Source: Enterococcus rivorum (GTDB lineage: Bacteria > Bacillota > Bacilli > Lactobacillales > Enterococcaceae). Taken from it: a DNA stretch of 64,000 bases. Where the stretch lies: NCBI RefSeq assembly GCF_001742285.1, contig NZ_MIEK01000081.1:1-64000 (forward strand), written 5' to 3'. Of this stretch, positions 45,965 to 55,502 are shown one piece after another. Made by a program: the position numbers and the translations under genes. The notes under the pieces were generated by a model that was given only the letters and a program-made list of their open reading frames with translations, did no database searches and was not told the origin of the DNA. How positions within the stretch are numbered: the first letter of the stretch is position 1; every line of letters begins with the position of its first letter.

Positions 45965-46735
45965 TTAACTCCTCAACCCACGACCTCTATCAATTAGATG
46001 CCAACAAACAGTATAGAGAACTACGATAAAAAGAATTAAGATAATCATAGATAACGCAATTGGTACATCGATGGTTCCTAAAAAACCGTAGCGGAAGCCT
46101 GAAATCATGTAAACAATTGGATTAATTTTTGAGACTGCTTGCCAGATAGGTGGCAACATTGAAATAGCATAAAATACGCCACCAAGATAGGTTAAAGGTT
46201 GTAAAACAAAGGTTGGTACGATTGATACATCATCAAATGATTGGGCAAAAATACCATTAAGCAAACCTGCTAAGGAAAATAGAATTGCTGTCATCAGTAA
46301 TGTGACGATGATAATAACCCATGAATAAACATGGAGGGGTACAAAGAGTAGCGAAACAATCGTTACAAGTGTTCCCACTAAAATACTTCTACCCAATCCA
46401 CCAAGAACAAAGCCCCAGATGATGACATGCGTCGGTACTGGCGCAATCAATAATTCTTCAATATTTTTTTGAAACTTTTGCGAAAAAAATGACGATGCCA
46501 CATTGGAATAAGAGCTTGTGATAACTGACATCATAATAAGACCCGGTACAATAAATTCCATATAGGAAAATCCTGCCATATCTCCAATCCGTCCACCTAT
46601 TAGATTACCAAAAATAACAAAGTATAATGACGTTGTAATTACTGGTGGCACTAGTGTTTGTACCCAAATGCGTAAGTATCGATTCGTTTCTTTAACTGCT
46701 AAACTTTTTAAAGCTGTAAAATAAAGGTTAAACAT
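45965..46735 (-). CDS. ABC-2 type transporter permease
   Basis: A 256-residue membrane protein with six helices of the ABC-2 family (YadH/DrrB-like). EELLIAPVPTHVIIWGFVLGG is the conserved cytosolic loop, and PLTYLGGVFYAISMLPPIWQ is the usual last loop. The ATG at 46735 follows AAGGAGAG and lies inside the end of the ATPase gene (8-base overlap). It forms an exporter with that ATPase; the substrate could be a drug, polysaccharide or lipid. Confidence 0.92.
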   Translation of the reverse strand: MFNLYFTALKSLAVKETNRYLRIWVQTLVPPVITTSLYFVIFGNLIGGRIGDMAGFSYMEFIVPGLIMMSVITSSYSNVASSFFSQKFQKNIEELLIAPVPTHVIIWGFVLGGLGRSILVGTLVTIVSLLFVPLHVYSWVIIIVTLLMTAILFSLAGLLNGIFAQSFDDVSIVPTFVLQPLTYLGGVFYAISMLPPIWQAVSKINPIVYMISGFRYGFLGTIDVPIALSMIILILFIVVLYTVCWHLIDRGRGLRS

Positions 46736-47696
46736 TTTTACTCTCCTTCTTCGTGCCTTGGAAATCGGAACTGACATCCCCATGACGTTTTTCTTCTGTG
46801 ATCTTCAAAAATAGCTCTTCTAATCGATTAGATTTATTACGCATCGAAAGAACTTTTATCCCTTGTTTGCTAAGCTGCTGAAAGATACCGTTCATTCCCT
46901 GATTACGTTCGACTTCTACAGCCAATGTCAGCTCATCTTCAAAAGCGCTTGTATATCCTACAATTTCAGGTTTTTTCTCAAAAGGCGCTAAGTCAAAAAG
47001 GAAGGTTTCAAATTTTAATTTTGACAACAACGTTTTCATACTAGTATTTTCAATCATCTCACCAGACTGAATAATACCGATATTGCGGCAAAGCATTTCT
47101 GCTTCCTCTAGATAATGGGTCGTCAGGATAATCGTTGTCCCATTTTCGTTTAATTTCCTTAAAAACTCCCACATCTCACGTCTTAACTCAATATCCACTC
47201 CTGCTGTTGGTTCATCTAAAATAAGCAAACGCGGCTCATGCATCAGTGCTCGTGCAATCATTAATCTGCGCTTCATCCCACCAGAGAGCATCCGCGCACG
47301 AACATTACGCTTTTCCCACAAGTCAGATTGCTTCAAATATTTTTCACTACGTTTTAACGCCTCTGCGCGAGGAACGCCATAATAGCCTGCCTGATTGACA
47401 ACAATTTGTTGGACAGTTTCAAATGGATTAAAGTTAAACTCTTGAGGAACCAAACCAATTTGTTGCTTTGCACGAACTAAATCAGTATCAAGATCATAGC
47501 CAAAAACCTTTACTGATCCTGATGTCTTATTAACTAGGGACGTAATGATACCAATCGTCGTTGATTTACCAGCACCATTAGGACCTAACAGTGCATAAAA
47601 ATCTCCTTCTTCTACCGTTAGATTAATGCCACGCAACGCCTTAACACCTGTTGCATAGACCTTTTTTAAATCGTTTATTTCAAGTGCATATGTCAT
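46728..47696 (-). CDS. ABC-2 type transporter ATP-binding protein
   Basis: A 322-residue ATPase: Walker A GPNGAGKST near residue 38, signature LSGGMKRRL, Walker B LLILDEPTAGVD and H-loop TTHYLEEAE, then a C-terminal extension of about 90 residues typical of YadG/DrrA-like exporters. It is translationally coupled to the permease. The ArsR gene lies 190 bp upstream on the same strand. Confidence 0.93.
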   Translation of the reverse strand: MTYALEINDLKKVYATGVKALRGINLTVEEGDFYALLGPNGAGKSTTIGIITSLVNKTSGSVKVFGYDLDTDLVRAKQQIGLVPQEFNFNPFETVQQIVVNQAGYYGVPRAEALKRSEKYLKQSDLWEKRNVRARMLSGGMKRRLMIARALMHEPRLLILDEPTAGVDIELRREMWEFLRKLNENGTTIILTTHYLEEAEMLCRNIGIIQSGEMIENTSMKTLLSKLKFETFLFDLAPFEKKPEIVGYTSAFEDELTLAVEVERNQGMNGIFQQLSKQGIKVLSMRNKSNRLEELFLKITEEKRHGDVSSDFQGTKKESKNV

Positions 47697-47883
47697 CTAA
47701 TTTTTATCTCCTTATAGGCTTGATTTTTGACCATCTGTAAATAAAATCTCGTTTTCACTTCTTTTAAAAATGATACTTCTTTACTATTTCTCCTGATTTT
47801 TTCAAGGCTTTTTTATTGAATATACTAGTCTTTCCTGTTTACTATCAACACATATACCCATTATTTTTAAAAAAATAACCCCT

Positions 47884-48159
47884 TCATCCACTGAAAAATA
47901 ATTGCTTCATAGAGTCTATAAATTCATGGGCAAAATCTTCTTTTAAGCTATAATGGTGCCACTGACCCCTTTTGCTTACCGAAACAATTCCAGCTTTTTC
48001 TAAAACTTTCATATGATGAGAAAGAGTTGGCTGGGTAAACTCAAAATGTTTTAATACATCACACGCGCACAAACTACCGTGGGAAAGAAGATCAATAATC
48101 TTCATCCGATTGGAATCGGCCATCGCCTTAAGTATAAATGACGTTCTCTCATAATCCAT
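47884..48159 (-). CDS. ArsR/SmtB-family repressor
   Basis: A 91-residue winged-helix repressor. Helix-turn-helix FTQPTLSHHMKVLEKAGIVSVSKRG at about 41-65. Cys31 and Cys33 (LCACDVL) match the ArsR/CadC alpha-3 metal site, so it may sense As(III), Sb(III) or another thiophilic ligand, though no arsenic efflux or reductase gene is adjacent. Its promoter is overlaid by a palindrome, indicating autoregulation. A flavin monooxygenase-like gene is divergent. Confidence 0.9.
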   Translation of the reverse strand: MDYERTSFILKAMADSNRMKIIDLLSHGSLCACDVLKHFEFTQPTLSHHMKVLEKAGIVSVSKRGQWHHYSLKEDFAHEFIDSMKQLFFSG

Positions 48160-48186
48160 TTTATCTCCTCCTAAACATAGACGGAT

Positions 48187-48225
48187 ATCTATATAAAATA
48201 TAGATGAACATCAATATAATGTCAA
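48187..48225 (-). promoter_or_regulatory. arsR promoter with overlapping palindromic operator
   Basis: TTGACA (48220-48225) and TATATT (48197-48202) are 17 bp apart on the minus strand. A perfect 8-bp palindrome ATCTATAT / ATATAGAT with a 3-bp centre (48187-48205) covers the -10, and a smaller dyad GATG / CATC lies beside it. This is the classic geometry of an ArsR operator, and it could also affect the divergent gene. Confidence 0.75.
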
Positions 48226-48418
48226 GTAAAGTTCTTCATACCATTCCAATCGACTACTAATCTATCTGATGCAGATCCATAGACAACATCTAAACGAAAT
48301 GTTAAACTTACTAAAAGTAAGTAAAAACACAAAGTTTATACAAAAGAATATAAAAAATAGTCAGATGTCTTCTAAATCAATAGATATCTATGCTATATCG
48401 AAAGGAACGAACAATACC

Positions 48419-49465
48419 ATGACTGTAGACGTGAAAGAATTAAAATTTGGATTAGATACTTTTGGTGACGTGGCATATGACGACCATACACAACAATTGA
48501 TGTCTTATGCGCAATCTTTGCGTAATATTGTAGAGGAAGGAAAATTAGCTGACCAGCTAGGGATTGATGTTATTGCTTTAGGAGAACACCATCGGGATGA
48601 ATTTTCCATCTCTAGTCCCGAAACGGTTTTAGCAGCCCTTTCTACTGTCACAAAAAATATTATTTTAGGAACTGGAGTAACTGTCTTAAGTTCTGACGAT
48701 CCAGTCCGTGTTTACGAACGCTTTGCTACCTTAGACGCTTTGTCAAATGGACGTGCTCAAATCATGTTAGGAAGAGGCTCTTTTACCGAATCGTTTCCTT
48801 TATTTGGTTACGATTTAAATGATTATGACGCTTTATTTGAAGAAAAAATTGCTCTGTTTAATGAGCTTCTAAAAGAAGAACCCCTTAATTGGAGAGGAAA
48901 CCTGACTCAAACATTAACAAATACAGAGCTTTTTCCTAAGTTGGAAGGACATTCCTTAGATACACATGTCGGTGTAGGCGGATCACCAGAGTCTATCATT
49001 CGAGCGGCTAAGTATGGATTTCCCTTGATGTTAGCTATCATCGGTGGAGAACCGACCCGCTTTAATCCCTATATTGACTTGTATAAAAGATCCGCAGAAC
49101 AGTTTGGACAAATCGCTCACCCAATTGGTATGCACTCGCATGGCGTCATCGCTGACACCGATCAAGAAGCGGAAGAAATTGCTTGGAACTATATAAGGAA
49201 AGCTATGTCTCGTATTGGTTCAGAACGCGGTTGGCCTGAAATGACCCGCGAACGCTTTGACTTTGAAATAACAGCAGGCTCTTATTATGTGGGTAGTCCA
49301 GAAACAGTAGCCAAAAAAATTGCAAAAACACTAAGCTCTATGGACATTAAACGCTTTGACCTTGTCTATGGTGCAGGCGGTCAATTACAGCGCGATCGTT
49401 TTCGTACGATTCAACTATATGGTGAAAAAGTGATTCCAATGGTAAAAGAATTATTAAGGAAATAA
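48419..49465 (+). CDS. Luciferase-like (LLM class) flavin-dependent oxidoreductase
   Basis: A 348-residue bacterial-luciferase-fold protein. N-terminal strand KFGLDTFGD, the conserved ALGEHH near residue 55, TGVTVLSSDDPVRVYERFATLDALSNGR, and VGGSPESI for FMN phosphate. The frame is open 50 codons further upstream, but that part is unlike the family, and the ATG at 48419 has AAAGGA before it (12 nt). Divergent from arsR across the operator. The substrate is unknown; such enzymes often oxidise small organic or thiol-containing compounds. Confidence 0.87.
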   Translation: MTVDVKELKFGLDTFGDVAYDDHTQQLMSYAQSLRNIVEEGKLADQLGIDVIALGEHHRDEFSISSPETVLAALSTVTKNIILGTGVTVLSSDDPVRVYERFATLDALSNGRAQIMLGRGSFTESFPLFGYDLNDYDALFEEKIALFNELLKEEPLNWRGNLTQTLTNTELFPKLEGHSLDTHVGVGGSPESIIRAAKYGFPLMLAIIGGEPTRFNPYIDLYKRSAEQFGQIAHPIGMHSHGVIADTDQEAEEIAWNYIRKAMSRIGSERGWPEMTRERFDFEITAGSYYVGSPETVAKKIAKTLSSMDIKRFDLVYGAGGQLQRDRFRTIQLYGEKVIPMVKELLRK

Positions 49466-49498
49466 ACAACTACTACCAACACAAAAATATCTTTCAAA

Positions 49499-49548
49499 AA
49501 AACAGCACTACACGAGTTTTTGTTGCAACTCGCGTAGTGCTGTTTTTA
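49499..49548. terminator. Bidirectional terminator
   Basis: A 17-18-bp stem (AACAGCACTAC-CGAGTT / AACTCG-GTAGTGCTGTT) with T tracts on both strands serves the monooxygenase gene and the convergent 49558-49845 gene. Confidence 0.88.
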
Positions 49549-49557
49549 TCTTATTAG

Positions 49558-49845
49558 TTATATTCCCATATTTGAAAGAGTATTAACAACGTTTATTATT
49601 TCATCGCGATGCTTAATTTTCTTATCTACGGGTCCGTCGACTATTCTCACATCAATCCGAACAACAAATTTACGAGTAAGTGTCACATAGGTATCTTCAT
49701 TCACACGAATATTTAAAGCTTTTTCTGTCAAAGATTCACAAGCATCCATCCAAACTTCAAAAGGTTCACGCTCAGACATAATTTGTCTTTTAATAACTGC
49801 TTTACCACCTAATTCATGGAATGTTACATCATAATATTTTACCAT
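49558..49845 (-). CDS. Conserved-looking hypothetical protein, 95 residues
   Basis: A soluble protein starting MVKYYDVTFHELGGKAVIKR, with alternating strands and helices and no signal peptide. It lies 77 bp after yicC on the same strand and ends at a strong terminator, so it may belong to that transcript. I recognise no family. Confidence 0.65.
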   Translation of the reverse strand: MVKYYDVTFHELGGKAVIKRQIMSEREPFEVWMDACESLTEKALNIRVNEDTYVTLTRKFVVRIDVRIVDGPVDKKIKHRDEIINVVNTLSNMGI

Positions 49846-49922
49846 TTGTCTTCCACCTCATCACTTTCATACAGTTCATTATAATACAGTTTGAGAAAAA
49901 GAAATACCAAAAGAAATTTTGA

Positions 49923-50807
49923 CTACTCAATGTTTTGAATTTGTTCTCGAATTTTTTCAAGAATCGTTTTCATTTGAATCACACTATTTTTAATTTCGAT
50001 AGAGCTAGATTTTGAACCAATGGTATTGACTTCACGATTCATTTCTTGAATTAGAAAATCTAGTTCTCTGCCAACAGGTGTTTTTTGTTTTAGAAGCTCC
50101 TGTAGCTTTTCAATATGAATAACTAGACGATCTAATTCCTCATGAATATCGCCTTTTTCCAGTAAAATAGCCATCTCCGTTAACAATCTAGATTCATCTA
50201 CTTGTCCACCAAGCCAATCATTCAGTTTCATCTCAAAACGTTCTTGGTATTCTTTTTCATAGACCTCTACAAAAGTAGCAAGCTCCGTCACTAACTGAAT
50301 GAAATCTTGTCCGTAATTCGAAAGAACTTGTTGAATCTTTTCGCCTTCTTGTAAACGACTTTTATCAATTTTTTCAACTGCTTTTGCAACTGTCGCAAGA
50401 ACTAAGTCACCAAAAGCTTCATCTGTTTCTTGTCCCTCAATTACTTCTACATAGTCTGTATTATTCAGTAACTGATTCATGCTCTCAACTGGATCAAAGG
50501 ATATAGTACCATAAGTATCATGTAACTTTTTCTGAAGGGAACCAAACAATTGATCGACCAATTCCCAATGAACACGAACTTCTTTGTTGCCTGTACTCGT
50601 TTGGGTAATATTGATATACGCTTCTATTCGCCCTCTTTCCAGTGTATTTTTAATCACTTGGCGAATCGCTAAATCATATGAATTAACTTCTTTTGGTGCT
50701 CGTAATTGAATATCTAAAAAACGTTGGTTTACGCTTTTTAATTCCACATCGATTTGATACTGATCATTTTGAAATGTTTCTTTTCCAAAGCCAGTCATAC
50801 TTTTCAT
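49923..50807 (-). CDS. YicC/YloC family endoribonuclease-like protein
   Basis: A 294-residue protein with the full YicC pattern: MKSMTGFGKE start, ELKSVNQRFLDIQLRAP, a coiled helical middle, and the C-terminal signature GRELDFLIQEMNREVNTIGSKS near residue 255. YicC of E. coli acts in small-RNA and mRNA decay. In Bacillus the homologue yloC lies just before remA and gmk; here gmk is nearly 6 kb downstream. Confidence 0.93.
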   Translation of the reverse strand: MKSMTGFGKETFQNDQYQIDVELKSVNQRFLDIQLRAPKEVNSYDLAIRQVIKNTLERGRIEAYINITQTSTGNKEVRVHWELVDQLFGSLQKKLHDTYGTISFDPVESMNQLLNNTDYVEVIEGQETDEAFGDLVLATVAKAVEKIDKSRLQEGEKIQQVLSNYGQDFIQLVTELATFVEVYEKEYQERFEMKLNDWLGGQVDESRLLTEMAILLEKGDIHEELDRLVIHIEKLQELLKQKTPVGRELDFLIQEMNREVNTIGSKSSSIEIKNSVIQMKTILEKIREQIQNIE

Positions 50808-50824
50808 TGACAGGGTGCTCCTTC

Positions 50825-51043
50825 TTACATAGATTTTATAGCGTCACGCAATGTTTCAAATTCTTCATTTGATAAGGTAATCCCTTTGCCCATTTTTTCG
50901 TGATTGGGTGCCCAATCTCTCAAATCAAATTTCGGTGGACGTTCATTCCAGCTTACTAAATTAAATTCTTTGCGCCAACCTTTTGGATTTTCTGAAAGAA
51001 CGGCGATTTCTTCTACAATCTCATACGAAAATTCTTGAGTCAT
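50825..51043 (-). CDS. YdbC-like PC4-fold ssDNA-binding protein
   Basis: A 72-residue protein matching the YdbC family: EIAVLSENPKGWRKEFNLVSWN followed by PPKFDLRDWAPNHEKMGKGITLS. Lactococcal YdbC has a PC4-like fold and binds single-stranded DNA. The ATG at 51043 overlaps the stop of the patatin gene (TAATG), so the two are coupled. Confidence 0.88.
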   Translation of the reverse strand: MTQEFSYEIVEEIAVLSENPKGWRKEFNLVSWNERPPKFDLRDWAPNHEKMGKGITLSNEEFETLRDAIKSM

Positions 51044-52755
51044 TATTCCCACACTCCTTGTTTGATAAATTCTTTAAATAGGACTTGTAACAGCTGAACA
51101 GGCAGTTTATCCATGATTGAGCTCACTTTGCTTTGTTTCTGGGTAGTCTCTATTTCTGACTCTTGATGAAGTAATTCTGTTAACAATTTCAATTGTTGTT
51201 TTTCAGAAAGCAGGAAGTAATCTTCATAGTATTTTTTCAGCCACTCTTGTACTGAAATTAACCCCACTTCTTCGGTTTCTTCGATTTCTTCGATTTTTTC
51301 TTCCCATTTCACTTTCAAAAGAGTTACTAGTTCATTGATAGTATAAATCTTTGTTGCTAAAATAGCATCATTTTTTGCTAATAATTCTAGCAAGACCAAA
51401 CCTATATTTTCTAAATACACCCTGTCTTTATAAATATTACGCAATTTTTGACAGATTTTTTTTACTTTTTCTGGCGAATGAAGAACGTTTAGTCGATACG
51501 CCTTTTCTATATACTGCATAAATTGTTTCCCTAGTTGATTAATTTTTGAAAAATCTTCTTGAAAAGTATACCAATAGCCGCTATATTTTCCAAAGGCCTT
51601 CAATGTTTCTAAATAGCCTAGTTGAATATTTTCGCTAGAACGCACACTATCAAACAACAAAACAGCCCCCATGGACCATGGTGTTTTTAAGGTTAAACAG
51701 TTGACATTTTCCGGAACTTTGACTGATTTAGTTACCCCAGGCCCTTTTACATCAACAATAATACACTCCGTTGCACCTTGATTTAATGCGATATCTACTG
51801 GAACATTATTACCGTACCCACCATCAACATAATAGCGATCTGCAATTTTTGTCGCTGCCATTGCTGGAAAAAAAGAAGCGGAAGCTAACAACCATTTTTT
51901 CCATTGATTCGTCTCACATGAATTCACATGAATCGTTTTTTCTTGTAATGATGGGATCTCTGTCGTGACTAAAAAGAAATCTATCGTCGATTGATTTAAT
52001 TTTTTTACCGAAAAAGTATTATTAATCAAACGTTTTAAAGGTTCGGTTGAAACACCATTCGACTGAATTGCTGCAACAGTAAAGGCGCCAATCTGACTCA
52101 TAAGACCCCCCAAAGTATCCACTGACATTTTGCTACTAGGAAAAGCTAATATTTTTTGCGTTTCGATTTTTTCCCACATATCTTTAGCCACTTCAAAATC
52201 ATCTTGGACAATTAAAGCTCCGTTAAGCGCGCCCACTGAGGTACCTGTAATCAACGAAAATGAAATCCCTACTTCTTTCAAGGCTTGCCAAACACCAACC
52301 TGATATGCCCCTCGAGCACCCCCACCTCCTAAAACCAACGCTGTATGGTATGAAAGCTTTTTAGTGATTACTTGGGATTCACTCCATTCAAATCCATTTT
52401 GTGCGAATAAAGATTGCACATTCAAGTCGATACTCCCAGATAATCGAATGGCTATTTTAGACATAAATGTTTTTTTAAAAAAATAATCAAGAATATTAAA
52501 AAACTCAGTCCAGCTAAATCGGTTCATATCACAAACTAAAAAATTATGAATTTCTTTATTTTTCAACACAAGAAAAGCCCGAATTGCTTTCCCTTTATAG
52601 ACTGAATATGCAGTTTGGTTATTTTCTGTTACTTCCGCAAGAAGAGTTTTTCTAGCATGAGAGTGAGTGGAATAGAACGGTGGAATCAGTTTACTCTCAC
52701 TTACCGCACTCAAATACTGGTCGTATTCTGAAGCCATTATTTTTTCTATTCTCAT
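51043..52755 (-). CDS. Patatin-like phospholipase with N-terminal extra domain
   Basis: A 570-residue serine lipase-like protein. The patatin core (about 138-330) has the oxyanion loop GGGGARG, the nucleophile GTSVG (Ser173) and the catalytic DGG (Asp311). An N-terminal region of about 135 residues precedes it, resembling a reduced GNAT fold (AIRAFLVLKNKEI, NGFEWSESQVITKKL). A C-terminal helical region of about 200 residues follows with an acidic patch (EEKIEEIEETEEV). No signal peptide, so cytosolic or membrane-peripheral. The ATG follows GAGAGGTGAT. Role unknown. Confidence 0.87.
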   Translation of the reverse strand: MRIEKIMASEYDQYLSAVSESKLIPPFYSTHSHARKTLLAEVTENNQTAYSVYKGKAIRAFLVLKNKEIHNFLVCDMNRFSWTEFFNILDYFFKKTFMSKIAIRLSGSIDLNVQSLFAQNGFEWSESQVITKKLSYHTALVLGGGGARGAYQVGVWQALKEVGISFSLITGTSVGALNGALIVQDDFEVAKDMWEKIETQKILAFPSSKMSVDTLGGLMSQIGAFTVAAIQSNGVSTEPLKRLINNTFSVKKLNQSTIDFFLVTTEIPSLQEKTIHVNSCETNQWKKWLLASASFFPAMAATKIADRYYVDGGYGNNVPVDIALNQGATECIIVDVKGPGVTKSVKVPENVNCLTLKTPWSMGAVLLFDSVRSSENIQLGYLETLKAFGKYSGYWYTFQEDFSKINQLGKQFMQYIEKAYRLNVLHSPEKVKKICQKLRNIYKDRVYLENIGLVLLELLAKNDAILATKIYTINELVTLLKVKWEEKIEEIEETEEVGLISVQEWLKKYYEDYFLLSEKQQLKLLTELLHQESEIETTQKQSKVSSIMDKLPVQLLQVLFKEFIKQGVWE

Positions 52756-53055
52756 TCTTATCACCTCTCTGTCAATAGTATACCAAATATAAAAAATAAA
52801 AAATTTAAGAATTTTTAGAAAACAACCCTATTTCAATCATTTTTCGAGTAAAATAGAATTATTATTACTTTTCCAGTCAAACATGTAAATTTATATTTAT
52901 CTTGCGAAAGTAAAAAATTGGCGTTTATATGCAGCCAAATTTAGTTTATACTGATAGAGGTGACTTACTCTTTACTAAGCAACTTCTGAAAATGACTGAT
53001 TACTTAGTAATAAAAAATATATCTATCTAAAAAATAAAAACTGAAGGAGTCTTAC

Positions 53056-54525
53056 ATGAAACAAAAAATGTTTTTCGTTAAAATAAGTACTATTTTATTA
53101 CTTAGTAGCGCTTTATTTGGTCTATTTGTGCCTAAAACGGCACATGCGGAAGATATCGTTGATATCACACGAGCTGCTGGCTATACAGTAAACGGAATTT
53201 ATCGTCCTAAGGCATCGATTATTATTGATGCTACTAACGGAAATGTACTTTGGGAAGATAATCCTGACCTTCCATGGAGTCCAGCTAGTACATCTAAAAT
53301 GATGACTGTATACTTGGCTTTTGAAGCTATGGAACAAGGAAAGTTTAACTTAGATACAACTATTACTGCCACAGAGACACATGCAAAAATTTCTCGAATT
53401 CATGCATTAAGTAATAACAAAATTGTAGCTGGAGTAGACTACCCTATTAGAGAACTACTTTCAATGATTATCGTTCCTTCTTCAAATGTCGCGACAGTAA
53501 TGTTAGCAAATCTGATTTCCAATAATGATGAAGCTGCTTTTGTTCAAATGATGAATGATAAGTGTGCTGAATTAGGTATGTCAAACTCTATGTTCTACAA
53601 CTGTAGTGGTGCCCAAATTTCTTCTTTCCAAGGCTATTATGCACCAATTGGCATAGATCCGAATGCAGACAATCAATCTTCTGCAAGAGATCTATCTATA
53701 ATGACTTACAATATGCTTAAAAAATATCCAGAAATCTTGGAATATACTAAAAGCCCGGTTGTTACAGTTATGTCTGGAACTCCTTATGCAGAAACATTCG
53801 AAACTTATAATCATTCTTTAGAAGGTGCAATGTATTCATTCCAAGGAATGGATGGACTAAAAACAGGTTCTAGCCCAACTGCTAATTTCAACTATATTGG
53901 AACAGCAAAACGTGGAGATACAAGCCTTATCGAAGTTATTCTAGGAGCAGGTAACTGGGCTGATCAAGCTGGCGAACACGAACGACATCCTTTTGGAAAT
54001 GCGATTCTGGAAAGAGCCTTTTCTACTTACGAATATAAAAAATTACTTTCTAAAGGAAGCAACCAAATCGACGGCAAAGAAATTTCACTTGCTCAAGATT
54101 TCTACGGTGTGGTTCCAAAAAACAGCACACCGAAATTCACTTTAGAAAACAATCAATTGCTTTTAAACAACGGATTAGCTCAAGTTTCTGAAAAGATTCC
54201 TGCACAATCTGTAGAGTATACTGAAAAACAACCATCACAAGGGTCAAACAATAACAAGAAAGAAACAACAAAAAAAGAAAATACCACAATGACTGATTCA
54301 GAACTACCTATTATTGAATATGTAGTTAGTGCCATGGTAGCTATCCTAGGTGGTATCTTTATGGTTCTTACTCCGATGACTAGAAGACCTGCTCATGGAC
54401 GAAGAGCTCGTCATTCAACTGGCATGCGTCCGCTATTCCTTTTAGGGCTTATCTTGTTAGCAAGTGGTATTACACTAGGTGTTTTATCTTGGCAAATGGG
54501 TACATGGTTTCCGTTTCAATTCTAA
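53056..54525 (+). CDS. dacA: D[14 protein letters not shown] carboxypeptidase (PBP5/DacA type)
   Basis: A low-molecular-weight penicillin-binding protein that trims the peptide stems of peptidoglycan. The 489-residue protein has a signal peptide to about residue 31 (TAHA/E), the motifs STSK (Ser78, Lys81), SSN in IVPSSNVATV, and KTG in GLKTGSS, and a C-terminal segment with two membrane helices around 426-445 and 467-485 instead of the usual amphipathic anchor. AAGGAG ribosome site. A dyad TTACTAAG / CTTAGTAA lies in the 5' leader. Confidence 0.92.
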   Translation: MKQKMFFVKISTILLLSSALFGLFVPKTAHAEDIVDITRAAGYTVNGIYRPKASIIIDATNGNVLWEDNPDLPWSPASTSKMMTVYLAFEAMEQGKFNLDTTITATETHAKISRIHALSNNKIVAGVDYPIRELLSMIIVPSSNVATVMLANLISNNDEAAFVQMMNDKCAELGMSNSMFYNCSGAQISSFQGYYAPIGIDPNADNQSSARDLSIMTYNMLKKYPEILEYTKSPVVTVMSGTPYAETFETYNHSLEGAMYSFQGMDGLKTGSSPTANFNYIGTAKRGDTSLIEVILGAGNWADQAGEHERHPFGNAILERAFSTYEYKKLLSKGSNQIDGKEISLAQDFYGVVPKNSTPKFTLENNQLLLNNGLAQVSEKIPAQSVEYTEKQPSQGSNNNKKETTKKENTTMTDSELPIIEYVVSAMVAILGGIFMVLTPMTRRPAHGRRARHSTGMRPLFLLGLILLASGITLGVLSWQMGTWFPFQF

Positions 54526-54530
54526 CTAAG

Positions 54531-54571
54531 AAAACTCCAACTTCCGTTATGACGGTGGCTGGAGTTTTTTT
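54531..54571. terminator. Bidirectional terminator after dacA
   Basis: A 7-8-bp stem AACTCCA / TGGAGTT with an inner ACTTCCGT / ACGGTGGC part, followed by a T tract on the plus strand and an A-rich flank that gives T on the minus strand. Confidence 0.8.
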
Positions 54572-54573
54572 AG

Positions 54574-54801
54574 TTAGATTGTTTTACTTTGCACTTCTTT
54601 TACTCGTTGATAGCCATAACGAATGGCTGCAAAAATGAAAATTAAAGGAGAACAGAAGAGAGAAACTGCAAACCACTCTACATTATAAACTTCCATAAAA
54701 GATAAATGGTAAGTCACTGCATAGACTAATGGGAGACAAAAAATCAGCAACAAATAATATAAAGTCATTTCAAAAACCATTGATTTATAAAACTGTTTCA
54801 T
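54574..54801 (-). CDS. Small two-helix membrane protein
   Basis: A 75-residue protein with two hydrophobic helices (about 10-32 and 42-62) and a basic C-terminal end (RYGYQRVKEVQSK). AGGGAGG ribosome site. No family recognised. It stands alone between the dacA terminator and the phosphatase gene. Confidence 0.65.
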   Translation of the reverse strand: MKQFYKSMVFEMTLYYLLLIFCLPLVYAVTYHLSFMEVYNVEWFAVSLFCSPLIFIFAAIRYGYQRVKEVQSKTI

Positions 54802-54909
54802 TTTTTAGCCTCCCTTCTATTTTTAACTAAGTGTTTTTATTATAAGTTAACTTGCTACTACAGTATAAAATTTTACCCCCTCTTTTACATCATTCTTAAG
54901 TCTGATATT

Positions 54910-55377
54910 TTAGGTTAATCTTTCTTTTACTTTTTCCAGCCAAGCATTTGTTCCTTCATCTACTAAGTCAAAGGTTTGTTGAAAATCCCCAGTATAGTAA
55001 GGATCAGGTACTTCCATTGTTTCTTTCCCTGCAACAATTGATAGAAACAAATGAATCTTGTCATGAGTTGTCACAGGTGCTATTCGTTTTAATTCTTTTA
55101 CATTATTATCATCCATGCCAATAATCAAATCATAGGTTTCAAAATCTTCTTTCGTAATTTGAGTGGAGCGCATTCCGTCAGTAGATATGTTTTTTTCTCT
55201 CAAGATTTTTTGTGTCCCATGATGCGGCGGATTCCCAGCCTCCCAACTACTGGTAGCTGCTGAATAAGTAAAAATAGATTGCTCTAATTCAGCTTGCTTT
55301 ACTTTCTGTTTAAACAGACCTTCTGCCATTGGGGAGCGACAAATGTTGCCTAAGCAAACAAATAAAATTTTTTCCAT
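54910..55377 (-). CDS. Low-molecular-weight protein tyrosine phosphatase
   Basis: A 155-residue phosphatase with the N-terminal P-loop CLGNICRSP (Cys8, Arg14) and the general-acid loop DPYYTG (Asp125). Cytosolic. No kinase or capsule gene is adjacent, so its target is unknown. Confidence 0.92.
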   Translation of the reverse strand: MEKILFVCLGNICRSPMAEGLFKQKVKQAELEQSIFTYSAATSSWEAGNPPHHGTQKILREKNISTDGMRSTQITKEDFETYDLIIGMDDNNVKELKRIAPVTTHDKIHLFLSIVAGKETMEVPDPYYTGDFQQTFDLVDEGTNAWLEKVKERLT

Positions 55378-55502
55378 GTAAACACCCTTTCTATCTATGT
55401 ATGATTAAATCATGTAACAATAAACAAAGCAATTTATTCCAGTTGATGCTACCATTTTGTTTTCTTGTCAAAAATAAAAAAACAGAAGATAACTTCTACT
55501 GT

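Noticed and set aside
45772-46029. 85-codon plus-strand ORF after the decayed region
   Set aside because: It runs across the terminator hairpin and into the end of the permease gene on the other strand, with no ribosome site or family signal.
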